Origin: Flectonema sp. DT1601
Lineage: Eukaryota; Euglenozoa; Diplonemea; Diplonemida; Diplonemidae
Direction of reading: 5' to 3'
Assembly (NCBI GenBank): GCA_964019425.1
Contig: OZ025808.1
Span: 682,001-746,000, forward strand
DNA: 64,000 nt
In this document: positions 31,501-40,912 of the stretch, in pieces
How positions within the stretch are numbered: position 1 is the first letter of the stretch
Layout: each line of letters opens with the position of its first letter
The notes under the pieces: model-generated
What the model was told of the DNA's origin: nothing
Database searches by the model: none
What the model saw: the letters and a program-made list of their open reading frames with translations, nothing else
Translations under genes and position numbers: made by a program

Positions 31501-32245
31501 CACCAAAGACTTCAATACGCTGAGTCAATAGTCTGGATAAACCTCTGTGAAGACCTTTAACTATATTAGCACATGTTGAGAAGGGAAGTTTCGGTGAAAT
31601 TCCGAGTGCCCTGAGTGATTTTTGACGGCTAAATCCGTCCTTCTGATTACCAACACCCAAAATGGATTCGATCACTGAAATAAGTTCTGCTGTTTCCGAT
31701 TTGAGAATGACGTTGTTGTTTAACAGAATTGACAAAGATTGTTTTGTGTTTGAGTAAAGAGGTATCTTTAATATTTGGTCAACGTTAAGATCCATTGCAG
31801 GAAAACAAGTTACGCCGCTTCTTCCAATTGTTGTGATTGGGTTTCGTAGCACTCCAAGAACGTCAGCGATTCCCTTTGAAACATATTTTGGAATACAATT
31901 TCTTGAAACCTCTCCACAAAGGATTCCAAGACATTCCGCTCCTCGATTGCTAACACCTCCTTCGTACACCTCCATTCGATCTCCCCCTCTACTTCTTATC
32001 AATAGGTCATTATTTCTCTTGGTCAGTTCATGAAGAGGGACCGACATCAAAGTGTTGTGTAAATTGAAAAAAAACTTACGAAGAGAAGGGGTAATTTGAT
32101 ACTGCATTCTTAAGCTCAATAAGGAACAACAATTTCTCCGACAATCTTGACTGTCAGCGGCAGCGTAGTAAATGAGAAGGGGGAAAATAGTTGTAAATAA
32201 AATAACTTTTCTTTTTAATCCGAAATAACTATGACGAGAAATCAT
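22544..32245 (-). CDS. Giant repeat-bearing protein, 3233 residues
   Basis: Single exon of 9.7 kb. Residues ~13-31 are hydrophobic (VILFTTIFPLLIYYAAA) and could be a signal peptide, although the downstream ATG at 32045 (MSVPLHELTK) might be the true start if a splice joins there. Residues ~50-540 look globular. Residues ~560-1260 are imperfect repeats around KYPLLNNTP and ARGDPNYE, with a core of 11 almost identical 27-residue units. Residues ~1260-2550 are Ser/Thr/Asn/Gln-rich and disordered, ending in a short Asp run. Residues ~2590-3150 are Leu/Ser/Cys-rich and probably helical, resembling an alpha-solenoid. ARGD occurs in nearly every repeat. I do not recognise a family. ATCTCCCCTCCAG lies 21 nt before the ATG. 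Surface protein or intracellular scaffold are both possible. Confidence 0.82.
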   Translation of the reverse strand: MISRHSYFGLKRKVILFTTIFPLLIYYAAADSQDCRRNCCSLLSLRMQYQITPSLRKFFFNLHNTLMSVPLHELTKRNNDLLIRSRGGDRMEVYEGGVSNRGAECLGILCGEVSRNCIPKYVSKGIADVLGVLRNPITTIGRSGVTCFPAMDLNVDQILKIPLYSNTKQSLSILLNNNVILKSETAELISVIESILGVGNQKDGFSRQKSLRALGISPKLPFSTCANIVKGLHRGLSRLLTQRIEVFGDTSPTVVLLPNSCGSIHGEVLSNAVVQFLNSPEVGAAPAKGTLQSLEQLQPEINNLFIPQQVMDSLRLSNSILGQVVSEGWRSLRDKAFTIQGRAEVDLSDILFPLIALHTKVLLYDPTILDGSTPVFIPSGDGPQRQVEYLTDIVFHDRQDELFSQSEYHLEPRDCYNLNQIKGGTHPTSDRSVCTGGDSPILDFSSIESYCQQPSHHTVDASVGTSPFVDVITPPQHLLNGAIPSKNDNGNLATSPIEVLLTPPHKYSIPTVIGSDLNSLSKSNKGTLASPNKPTTDASTATGDVPVQKAVEDGNQRPQRYPFLNARAAVRKPAEKETQPPNSLENGNQKYPLLNNTPVGRDQRTETQPSKGTDPGDQKYPLLNNVPVGRDQSSETQPSQGNDQRYPLLNNTPARGDPNYEVDPQLANGDQKYPLLNDTPARGDPNYEGDPQLANGDQKYPLLNNTPARGDPNYEVDPQLANGDQKYPLLNDTPARGDPNYEGDPQLANGDQKYPLLNDTPARGDPNYEGDPQLANGDQKYPLLNNTPARGDPNYEVDPQLANGDQKYPLLNNTPARGDPNYEGDPQLANGDQKYPLLNNTPARGDPNYEGDPQLANGDQKYPLLNNTPARGDPNYEVDPQLANGDQKYPLLNDTPARGDPNYEVDPQLANGDQKYPLLNNTPARGDPNYEGDPQLVNGDQKYPLLNNAPVGRDQSSETQPSQGNDQRYPLPNNTPARGDPNYEDDQLVSGDQEYPLLNNVPVGRNQSSETQPSQGTPARGYPNYESDPQLADGDRKYPLLNNTPVGRDQSSETQPSQGNDQRYPLLNNTLARGDPNYPQLVNDDQKYPLLNNTPVGRNQSSETQPSQGNDQKYPLLNDTPARGDPNYESDPQLVNGDQKYPLLNNVPVGRNQSSETQPSQGTPARGDPNYESDPQLVNSDRKYPLLNNTPVGRNQSSETQPSLSNNPSNQGYPLLNKSPTIDVHQPDQGSSPLDSPQFPNGAQKHPSLSRNPASGGFPMNDSTDSVHQNYPSLRSIPVRNSTDDEHLSSNPANAIPKGIPSDTRQQYFPVESKRNANTRNANTPIPAGSHVKGSTSIRNETNEEHQQSNSSPAVRGSNLISNSTNNTQRYPTGRNNEQLYPLLSEKDRPQATRPLSNNNTSVGGDIDPIITHREYQGSDLTSDCQQGDDDVDRQLYPLLNSHLGNQHIEPQNMAHSSHLDTQPKYPTNPARGSISTRSPIDSEISNRHLSSNSFPVESNRSTPILAGSPSAKTRRENPLQYNHPVNASMINSTDDVHPSGSPAESERCVKTPFPAGSPLIDSQQEYRLQGGVPVKGSTSIRNETNEEHQQSNSSPAVRGSNLISNSTNNTQRYPTELEGTYDGNPLANSQQEYTLLNNTPEERNTFLNSDQNTTNCEDSSLRESDIPTGDTTTSLVNNLNEFPQLRTTAETTKKDRLLFSNSVVGGTPDEDFTERPSLGKRPISSAVRDHSHSDSESELEDYFNNSNLGSDQPSLRSNKYLQSRESCEIPDDSRLTDLPATDVGRNNSNASLNLLRSRTQKSQRAVWDSQAADTLRNTFNSGGDLRAAVPLQSEETDKGERPTGDTKRKMSTMRAAVPLTSNKQPVSRLLESSYALPDELEERSHGENPHKTKTNHKRETYPSPDEYSPPYQLRTDDTLLPNPGGLQLSQSNQPLDTISPDVNYKESTLVRSNQVSHNMDLDQSNNNHSRDQTELLRNKGGEMKRNPTTESSTNINSDWYAADSSHLPGRQTDDVISSQIPVRDQTDELLHSTELNTPTEAISSSSNGDWYAADSDLPQRETDDVIASEAPMRELFHSTGDESQRNPTTESNTNNGSYATDSDFPLRGEPGDVISSQIPVRDQTELLHSTEQNTPTEAISSSSNGNGDWYAADSDFLLRGETNPAQTPLRSEVRNTDNQNDSTKVTEETEAGCSFGVSELFGEDATSDDKKPFKAITATGGYYRNGTTVRHSAAHTTCNINPTGGGDATKTYRHGGTTNSRFPSTSTTNNQPPLNTVSEQGTGRVLSKESDVPPKGNPTAVGTQNGTNLFGKPADSSGGVVTEEDICDKDTISESGNQRSRINELTTSKEKSSTLPVVAFDSDIDDTQHQQVMSSDNGNQSVRDVNYEVTGRTVGVKSAMKSNKNTTHGPELSVQLGGTSFFTNTTISASESTIKPDEFDPDSLPNSTTRNVTQPGLYQRPDSTTRNITQPGPYILPLDKTNNIKLADTSEMYKQQANDVSNSSFKLSTITTFRDDELFDSNLKKDLKLSFPSADVDKSDLVVTGFPVNTTDIENLLLNNNDDDDDILKKTIDYDSDDFTPFEPRVSKIPSKKFFPYAILHRLFCAFFDSDDKGLVRDVLTEMDVDMGGQNGFFPIFIQKLSELLNIPIILSSAEGVFAQHNLTHTYEERITCFEGNYQHEPTLGLTTSHIMAAEKYGIFESCRGDYLRRIPGLLSEKISYFMYQEGDAQAYSEVDTSVISALYWISLMGSESAGFCCCDLLKINDTVPLEIAVSIRDIIHGEELSDSKVMSYQKNTLTSTFLTILPVESNPSMLLRNYLIKWYHNTSSAMLPLLQSSTLIPAAAINFLSCLFDCSFGIETWMFFMFVYCYTGDHEIFRTQVLRSLAGIMRYGSRELCLIVTQNHCLTFALYYSIISDSKDPFCSSLLLCLISDSDCGLELSAVAGNYKAVGISVSQFINSAGLVRPEWSTRYTLTAYLRILEMLLLSREFHCVAQVSPSLNSLLLNLIVDERDAFLSQQQFSTTAPITELLISVRLLLFGSVMSSHSREFIESSIETIIGVTDIHHCQLLSEVCCGFRAVLLRFVGDFKIAMMISKVLPKLLTGCCPTNNKSLRIGSIRSLIQLSSASPLICERLGDVMSEKGYALRGEFASACVDGDLPSLFAITNTWRSTAEEFLCEETPFPLPVIPTVFWSTSCTQPTPSNIKSGDHLPRTDMDQKLLPRRTVTMVAV
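29425..30320 (-). repeat. 81-bp coding tandem array, about 11 units
   Basis: Units encode 27 residues such as NGDQKYPLLNNTPARGDPN followed by YEV/GDPQLA. Variants (NN or ND; YEV or YEG) are shuffled among units, as expected from unequal crossing-over or gene conversion. More diverged units extend to about 28.5 and 30.5 kb. Confidence 0.92.
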
Positions 32246-32604
32246 TCCACCTTGTATTTTGTACTTCTGGAGGGGAGATAATGTTAGAAATTATTATTCA
32301 GGGAACAAGTTTTTTTTTTCTCAAATCACAAAATAGTTTCTATCTACTAAAAAAAAAAAATTTTTTTTTTTTTTAAAAAAGGGAAAGAAAAGAAATGGCT
32401 ACAAACATGAATAACCTAGTATGTTACTATATTATCTAAAGAGAGAAATGAATACATTTGTGTTACCTTGCCTGGAACGAATCCGTAAAGAGATTTGTCC
32501 TCGATGGTTCTAATGCACTAGCACAAGGCCGGGTGTAATGAAACCATTTATAATTGGGTAAATAATTTACGCAAAATCCTAACTGACGGCTAGAGCAGTT
32601 CTTC
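32246..32604. other. Intergenic spacer
   Basis: About 360 bp with adjoining A and T runs at 32340-32375 that could fold back. GAAACCATTTATAATTGG at 32539-32556, followed by TTTACGCAAAA, is a weak match to the intergenic motif. No gene seen. Confidence 0.5.
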
Positions 32605-35600
32605 CTACGCACGAGAGTATACTAATGAAGATGAGTATGGGCTTCCTGTCCTAACTGGAGACTCATGTCGACTCATTCCTCCTGCAGATGGTCTTCGAAG
32701 GAGTTCACTCTTCCTCGCTGCTTGCATTCGTTCTTCTGTTCTTCTTTCGGCATCCGATAGACCCATCAGGTCTCGTGTTGTGATGTGAAGATTCTGAATT
32801 GATCTCTCACTCAGACTTCGTTTCTGTTTTTAAATATGTTTAATATTAACATGGTAAGAATAAGCAACAACAACAACAATAACAACATACCCCAACTCCG
32901 TCATCAGAGTAATCAAATCGAGGAGGTTGAATAATCTCTGAAGGGAAGAATTCTGTTGGTCTGTTTTCAGGATTTGGAGGAGACATTCGTCTATCAAAGA
33001 CACGTGGAGTTGGTATTAATTGAGCACTGCAACTGTTAGTACGAAGAACTTCATTATGAGGTAAAGCTGATGAATTATCAATTATACTCTTAGCAGTAGA
33101 TGATGACTGAGAGTTCGATCTATTGTAACTTCCATTATTATGATATTGAACAGATGTCGATGGAACTGGAAGTGAAGTTATCGCTGGATCTGTCTCACTG
33201 TTATACACAATTGTAGTTGTTATCGTATGAGGCGGAGGCTTCACACCTGAAACATTCATTCCAGGATACATCCCTGATAGGTACGTTGGTACAACAGGAA
33301 CCTGATGACTAGTAGCAGCTGGAACAGCAGTACTTTCCTCAACCTCCGGAACCTGAAATATCGGATCTTGCAACGGCACAGACAAAGTTCTCAACTGTCC
33401 CACAGAAGACTTGTTACCATGACTAAAGTGTGTATTGGTGTATTCCTTATTGCGAACTAGATTGTCAGGTATGTAGACCTGTCTTTTACTCGGGTCGCTT
33501 ACCAAATCAAATGGGGCTGGTAATAGTGGTGTTTTAGTACCGGGTGTAGAAATGTTAGTGTGACGAGGACTGTTTTCCTTGTCTCGTTCTCTATCATAAA
33601 TCACTTCAGGGGCTCCTCCCTGAGGTGGGTATCGAATAGTTTTAAGTCTTTCTGCTCTATTCTCCCGTCGTAATGATGGTGCTGGAGCTGATGTTTCTCT
33701 CGGTTGAGAAGCTCGCTTGATGTCATCTCTGCGGCGTTTCTTTTCACTTTCTAATTCCTCCTCCTTCTCTCGTAGTTTTGCTTCCAACTCTTCAGTTCGT
33801 TCCCTTTCTCGTTTTTCAACTTCCTTTATTCTGTCTGCTATTATCTTTTCACGGGATTCTTCTTTTGTTTTTTCCAAAGTCAGTCTCTCTTCAAAAACCT
33901 TTTCCATCGCAGCTCTGGTTGTCTCTTCGATTGATTTTGATTGGCTATCAAGCTGAGATTGCTTTTGTTTAATATCAGTGAGTGTTGAATTGACGTTGTC
34001 GGCTACTTGTTGAATTCCTTGAAGACGGGTGTTAAAAGCTTCTTCTTGAGCATGCATTTGATCTTCGTGAGCAAGTTGTCTTTGTCGAAGAACTCTTTGC
34101 TGTTGTTGAGATTCGATATCTGCTGCTCTAGAACGGTAATCATAATGACTCGACGGGACATCAATTAATTTGAAATCTTCATCGTCATCAGGTGTCGGAG
34201 AGAATCTCACCCTCCGATGAGAACTACTTTGTTGAATTAATTTCTGAACGTCTCGTGACACGGGATACCTCCCTGACATCCTTCTTTGTAGTTCTCTTTC
34301 TCTTTCGTAAAGTGTCATCTCATCAAGGGATGGAGGTGGTTTTCTAAGACGTTGATAAAGCAGCTCTTCTTCAACAGCGTCTTGTCTGATGGGTAGAACA
34401 GAATTCGAAACCAATCGCCTATCAAAAGGAGGAGGAACTGGATACTCGAGTCCACCAGACTGCGGTGGAGGAACAGATCGAGGAATCATATCTACAGCTG
34501 GAGGTCGATCTATACTTCGAGTCGTGTCAATATTTTGAAATTCATCAACCATTCTTGGATTACTCGGGACTGATGTAATAGGATACTGTGAAGGCGGAGA
34601 CATCGCTGGATAGTCCTTGTCGTTACTTAAAGTAGTCGGTTGTAATTGTTTACCTCCAGGGGGAAGAACATCAATCATTGTTTTTGCACACATTATTAAT
34701 GTTTCTCCGTTTGTTATACCAGCTTGAAATAAAGTATGATTCTCCTTCAAGACCATGTCATCAACAGTTTTTAAAACCTGTTCTGAAATAGGAATGCCGG
34801 TGCATTCTGCCAGTTTCGTTTTTATTCTTCTCACTGTTAAAGCATGAGGTTTACATGCAGGAAGGCGATACTCTTTGTTGTCTACTTTACAGTAGACGCT
34901 AAATGTAATGACGTCACTACTTGTTGATAGTGGGACAGCTAAAGAAGCATCTTCGTCAATTCTCTTTGTTTCAAACATTACTGATCTTTTTATCGATGGA
35001 TTGTCGTTGATTGAATCTATCGTCGAATTTGGATTTTTTATGTGTCTCGCTCCAGTAGCTCTACAGAATGGTGTTATAAAAGGTTGCCCGCAGTCACTGC
35101 AATTATTTAGTGGTCGACTGCTTCTCACTAATAGTGAGATGTGACTTCCTTCTTCAAGACCAGCTTTCCTGACAGAATCAGAAGGATTGAGTGCTTCATT
35201 GCGAAGTACGAGTCGCTGATCAGATTTAGGGATTCCCCAGGCATCTTCAATCTGATCAGAGAGGTCAGCTATTGTGTCCAGTTCTGTTGCTCTGATGGGA
35301 AGAGATTCACCCTTTGCGTTCTCAACAACAATTGTTATTGTGTCTCCGTTACCCCAGGCTGGAAGGTGCTCCGAGAATCCACCAGCAGGTGCGCTTTGTA
35401 ACTTTGAGGGAGGCTCCATCGCATCGTAGACGTCAACCAGTTCTAAGGTCGCGTCTGGAGTGACTCCAGCAGCCTCAATACTCATTCTGCCATCCATTCT
35501 CTTCCCACCTGCTACTATCGCCAGACTGCTTGCTGGTCGATCAACGCTCCTCGCAAGCAGTTTAGTCAGTCTCGAGAATGTATGTTTCTTATTTAAATCT

Positions 35601-36157
35601 TTCATTACGAAAGTATTGCAGTCACCAACATGACTCAACACTTTCAAATTCATTTGCTCTGATTCCAATACGTTTCCAGTTTGCTGACTAAGCGGGGATG
35701 CAGGTCTCATGTTTGGTATTGTTGTTTGTGATATTCCGACAGGACCTTTTACGGATCGTACCAAAGAGTGAAGAGGCGATGGCGCCCTTGATGGCATTTT
35801 TTTACTGGGTGCCAAGGAAGGCGACATAGAGGTTATGGGAATTTTAGCTGGTGTCGATGAAGGTTGTCTTGCTGAGGGTGGAATCTTTACCCCGCCAGCC
35901 TCTGTTTGAGACTGAGTGAATTCTCTTCGTGTCATCAAAGTGACGGTCCCATTCTCAAGACCTGCATCCTCAATAGTTATTGTATCATCAAGAAGTCCAT
36001 AGTTAGGTGAAACAATAACTAATTCCGATGCGTCCACTTCAGTGAGTGCCCTCTTGTGTACGTCTGTTTTTAATCTTCTTATTGTCGCTCCAGACTTTAT
36101 CTTCGCCTTCAGCACTTTACCATCACTGCTGCTTACTAGTACTTGAGTCACGGACAT
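32605..36157 (-). CDS. Scaffold with four ubiquitin-like domains and a coiled coil
   Basis: Exons 32891-36157 and 32605-32823 (1161 residues). The intron 32824-32890 (GTATGT to AAACAG, 67 nt) keeps frame; without it the protein would end in a spurious Cys run. Ubiquitin-like folds appear at ~3-77, ~169-240, ~272-345 and ~417-490, each with the K..I..L.. helix and a final hydrophobic strand (for example GVTPDATLELVDVYD). None ends in a Gly-Gly processing site, so these are built-in domains, not conjugated tags. A Cys pair plus Cys/His (NCSDCGQPF, CRATGARH) follows the third. Residues ~676-820 form a Gln/Glu/Arg coiled coil; long disordered stretches surround it. Probably an adaptor; partners unknown. 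The ATG follows an A-rich stretch ending GGTAGAA. Confidence 0.88.
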
Positions 36158-36551
36158 TTCTACCTTTTTTTTTTCCTCTTTTTTTCCCCGTGGTGGGAAA
36201 AAAAAAACCCCCCTGATTTAAAAAAAAATGAGAGCAACGTGAGTCGTCGAACGCATTAGACTGTTGTGAGACACCCCTGAGACATCCCGGGGAGGTAGCA
36301 ATACGAGTACGAGATCACATCTCCTTTGATAAACCTGAATAAAGAGGAATTGGTAACACCTGTTTTATCAATGTTCTCATTGTCTCTAACGCATACGAAT
36401 CAAACTTGAAAAATGTAAATAATTGAACTGGGCAAGGAGACAAAAAGAACGGAAGAATAAGTAATCTAAAACTAAAACCCAAATAACAATAACAACAAAA
36501 AAGAAGAAAAAAACGAGAGTGAACAACGGTCGTCACCACTATCTATCAAAG
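36158..36551. other. Intergenic spacer
   Basis: About 390 bp with T and A runs close to the ATG of the ubiquitin-like gene. No gene or repeat recognised. Confidence 0.5.
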
Positions 36552-37022
36552 CTATGTGTCGCTGATTCGCATGCTGCGCTGCTTCATTGCTGAAGCCTGA
36601 GAGAGGATTTCTCTTTTTAAAGATCGAAGCTTATTAAATTCCAAGTTAGGCACAGAGTTGTTAATCGCGTGTTCTAAGTCGGCTATCTTCCTTTTGAGAT
36701 TATCGTTTTCCTCTCGGATTTCCTCATCCTTGTCTCTGAGCAGCATGTACTCTTCGGTAAGTTCTATCCTGGCTTGTTTTTCAGTGATGACATCCAGTAG
36801 GACATTTTCTTTTGATTTTCTAAGAGCTGAATTCTCTTCCCTGAGAGCTAGGACTTCTTCCTGAAGATCATGAAGACGATTCGTGTGATTACCTGCATTG
36901 GGGGAATAGATTTCCCCACCAGCATCACGTCGTTCCATTACCTCGTCAAGTAGTCTTCTCTTGAATGAAGACTCCAGTTCAGGTTGGGTGGAGTATCCCC
37001 ATCTTGGTGATGCTGTAACCAT
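36552..37022 (-). CDS. Short coiled-coil protein, 156 residues
   Basis: After ~45 polar residues, positions ~48-150 form a regular Leu/Glu/Lys heptad helix (LHDLQEEVLALREENSALRK and onwards), a dimeric coiled coil. The N-terminus WGYSTQPELESSFKRRLLD is basic. The start ATG follows directly on ACACAATCACAG, an acceptor-like AG with no 5' UTR left. No other domain. Such proteins are common in cytoskeletal and centrosomal assemblies; the exact role is unknown. Confidence 0.75.
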   Translation of the reverse strand: MVTASPRWGYSTQPELESSFKRRLLDEVMERRDAGGEIYSPNAGNHTNRLHDLQEEVLALREENSALRKSKENVLLDVITEKQARIELTEEYMLLRDKDEEIREENDNLKRKIADLEHAINNSVPNLEFNKLRSLKREILSQASAMKQRSMRISDT

Positions 37023-37493
37023 CTGTGATTGTGTGCTGTGATTGACAATATTATATTATATTCGAAAAGAATCTCCATTTATTAAAACTTGCAGAACGTA
37101 ACTACGACAAAGAAACATCTTTCTTTGCCAACAAAGCGCCAATACTTTGCGATGGGGAAAAAAGCTAGCGGCCTTCAGTTTTTTTTTTTGAATTTTTCAG
37201 AAACAAAAGTCTGAAGGAAGAAAAACAGTTTTAACACCAAAACTTTAAAGAAAGTATTTACAGTTTTTGATACTAGATTAGTTTTCTTAAGGGACTTTAG
37301 GGCAGACTTTAGAGAAAGTAAACAGTGTTTGTTGTTGTTGTTTTTTATTAATTAACTAATTCTCCTAAGGGACTTATATTAAATTCACTCTTGCGGTTTG
37401 CCTTGTGAAACAACCGCAAAAAAACTAAAACCATTCAGACGAAAGCCTTATGTTGATCGCAGAGTATGACTGGTGTAACTTACAAGAACAAGG
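37023..37493. other. Intergenic spacer with motif copy A
   Basis: About 470 bp. It holds intergenic motif copy A (37427-37463), close to the ankyrin gene stop, and two segments around CCTAAGGGACTT-like words (37280-37300 and 37363-37380, TTCTTAAGGGACTTTA and TTCTCCTAAGGGACTTAT) that resemble each other. Confidence 0.5.
37427..37463 (-). repeat. Intergenic motif, copy A
   Basis: AAAACCATTCAGA, then 13 nt containing AGCCTTAT, then TTGATCGCAGA on the + strand. It shares both blocks with copies B and C. It lies 31 nt past the ankyrin stop and about 405 nt before the next gene's ATG. Confidence 0.65.
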
Positions 37494-40400
37494 CTACGTG
37501 CGGTAACTTGACAGCGCAGGTTCTGCCGTAGATGGTTGTGGTTTCCCCCTTTGGGATAGTGACCCGCTTAACACGAATCTACACGGGCTCTGCTCCCTTT
37601 TAACTAAGGTTTTTCTCACTCTCTTACACTGCACACACGACGAACTCCTATCTAGATTGAATTTCCCGCACCCATCCCCGTGGCACATCCACTTCGATGC
37701 ATCGGAATGTTGTTCAAGACCCTGCCTGGGAGAGTCGACGTGACGAGTCCTGCGAAATTCACTTCCGTACGAAGGCAGCGGTTGACCTTTTCCCAAAATA
37801 GAATTCAACATATTCTTCGATGAGTGTGTTGAATGAATACCTCTCAAGATTGACGACTCACGAAGATTAAGACTCGGTACGTATTGTTTTTGCTGACAAG
37901 AGGCAGCACTAGTTTCGGGCCGTACAGATGACAAATGAGCTCTCACTGCTGATGCTTGTTCGCTGCTCGACACAGATGTTGAATAAGGAGCACTAGTTGG
38001 CTTCACTGCTGATGCTTGTTCACTGCTTGACGCAGATGTTGAATAAGGAGCACTAGTTGGCTTCACAGCTGATGCTTGTTCACTGCTTGACGCAGATGTT
38101 GAATAAGGAGCACTAGTTGGCTTCACAGCTGATGCTTGTTCACTGCTTGACGCAGATGTTGAATAAGGAGCACTAGTTGGCTTCACAGCTGATGCTTGTT
38201 CACTGCTTGACGCAGATGTTGAATAAGGAGCACTAGTTGGCTTCACAGCTGATGCTTGTTCGCTGCTCGACACAGATGTTGAATAAGGAGCACTAGTTGG
38301 CTTCACTGCTGATGCTTGTTCACTGCTTGACGCAGATGTTGAATAAGGAGCACTAGTTGGCTTCACAGCTGATGCTTGTTCACTGCTTGACGCAGATGTT
38401 GAATAAGGAGCACTAGTTGGCTTCACAGCTGATGCTTGTTCACTGCTTGACGCAGATGTTGAATAAGGAGCACTAGTTGGCTTCACAGCTGATGCTTGTT
38501 CACTGCTTGACGCAGATGTTGAATAAGGAGGCTTCACTGCTGATGCTTGTTCACTGCTTGACACAGATGTTGAATAAGGAGCACTAGTTGGCTTCACAGC
38601 TGATGCTTGTTCACTGCTCGACACAGATGTTGAATAAGGAGCACCAGTTGGCTTCACAGCTGATGCTTGTTCACTGCTCGACGCAGATGCTGAATAAGGA
38701 GCACCAGTTGGCTTCACAGCTGATGCTTGTTCACTGCTTGACACAGATGTTGAATAAGGAGCACTAGTTGGCTTCACAGCTGATGCTTGTTCGCTGCTCG
38801 ACGCAGATGTTGAATAAGGAGCACTAGTTGGCTTCACAGCTGATGCTTGTTCACTGCTTGACGCAGATGTTGAATAAGGAGCACTAGTTGGCTTCACAGC
38901 TGATGCTTGTTCACTGCTTGACGCAGATGTTGAATAAGGAGCACTAGTTGGCTTCACAGCTGATGCTTGTTCACTGCTTGACGCAGATGTTGAATAAGGA
39001 GCACTAGTTGGCTTCACAGCTGATGCTTGTTCACTGCTTGACACAGATGTTGAATAAGGAGCACTAGTTGGCTTCACAGCTGATGCTTGTTCGCTGCTCG
39101 ACGCAGATGTTGAATAAGGAGCACTAGTTGGCTTCACAGCTGATGCTTGTTCACTGCTTGACACAGATGTTGAATAAGGAGCACTAGTTGGCTTCACAGC
39201 TGATGCTTGTTCACTGCTTGACGCAGATGTTGAATAAGGAGCACTAGTTGGCTTCACAGCTGATGCTTGTTCACTGCTTGACGCAGATGTTGAATAAGGA
39301 GCACTAGTTGGCTTCACAGCTGATGCTTGTTCACTGCTTGACGCAGATGCTGAATAAGGAGCACCAGTTGGCTTCACAGCTGATGCTTGTTCACTGCTTG
39401 ACACAGATGTTGAATAAGGAGCACTAGTTGGCTTCACAGCTGATGCTTGTTCACTGCTTGACACAGATGTTGAATAAGGAGCACTAGTTGGCTTCACAGC
39501 TGATGCTTGTTCGCTGCTCGACGCAGATGTTGAATAAGGAGCACTAGTTGGCTTCACAGCTGATGCTTGTTCACTGCTTGACACAGATGTTGAATAAGGA
39601 GCACTAGTTGGCTTCACAGCTGATGCTTGTTCACTGCTTGACGCAGATGTTGAATAAGGAGCACTAGTTGGCTTCACAGCTGATGCTTGTTCACTGCTTG
39701 ACGCAGATGTTGAATAAGGAGCACTAGTTGGCTTCACAGCTGATGCTTGTTCACTGCTTGACGCAGATGTTGAATAAGGAGCACTAGTTGGCTTCACAGC
39801 TGATGCTTGTTCACTGCTTGACGCAGATGTTGAATAAGGAGCACTAGTTGGCTTCACAGCTGATGCTTGTTCACTGCTTGACACAGATGTTGAATAAGGA
39901 GCACTAGTTGGCTTCACAGCTGATGCTTGTTCACTGCTTGACGCAGATGCTGAATAAGGAGCACCAGTTGGCTTCACAGCTGATGCTTGTTCACTGCTTG
40001 ACACAGATGTTGAATAAGGAGCACTAGTTGGCTTCACAGCCGATGCTTGTTCACTGCTTGACACAGATGTTGAATAAGGAGCACTAGTTGGCTTCACAGC
40101 CGATGCTTGTTCACTGGTTGCGATTGGCTTGAGAATCGCTTCAATAGAAGCATCGCAACCACCACCAGCAACATATAAATCATACGAAGTATTACCGTAA
40201 CTATTCTTAATTGATTTGATTTGGTTTGTATTGGAGACTTTTATTAATTTATTTATAAGTTTGATATTATTATGTTTCGCAGACAAGTGCAAAAGTGTAT
40301 TCCCATCAACAAGCGGCTTATCGACTATTAATTTGTCGATAACGGGAATCTCATTCATATGTTTTATAAGTTGACTTAAAATAGAAGTTCTTCCGTAAGC

Positions 40401-40879
40401 AACGCAGTCACGTATTGCTAGTAAGAATGGTGTTTCTGAATTGGAATTTGAAATATTTATTTGGGCACCTTTTTCTATTAAAAATGAGACCAGATCAACC
40501 ATGCCTTCCGTTATGGCAACGTGTAGTGGGCTTTGTTTTGTTTCAGATTCTGACTGGTTGACATCAATATCTTCGTGTGATAACATTAGTTTTGATAAAT
40601 TCGAATTCCTTGACTTTATGCACATCGATAACAGTGACGGTGATCCTTTTGTTGTTTTATAAATATCGGAATTCATCACATAATTGAGTGTTTCTATAGT
40701 CGATTTTTGCAGACACTTTATTATGACTTTGGAATTGCCATTTTCAACTGCTAACATTAATGAAGATTTCATTGAACTATTTAAGATATTTGGATCACCG
40801 TTGTGATCGTTTAGCAAGCTGACTATTTCAGGATACGGAATAGCAGCATGGTAGGCTGTTTCTTTTGAATCGGAAACCT

Positions 40880-40912
<33 letters not shown>

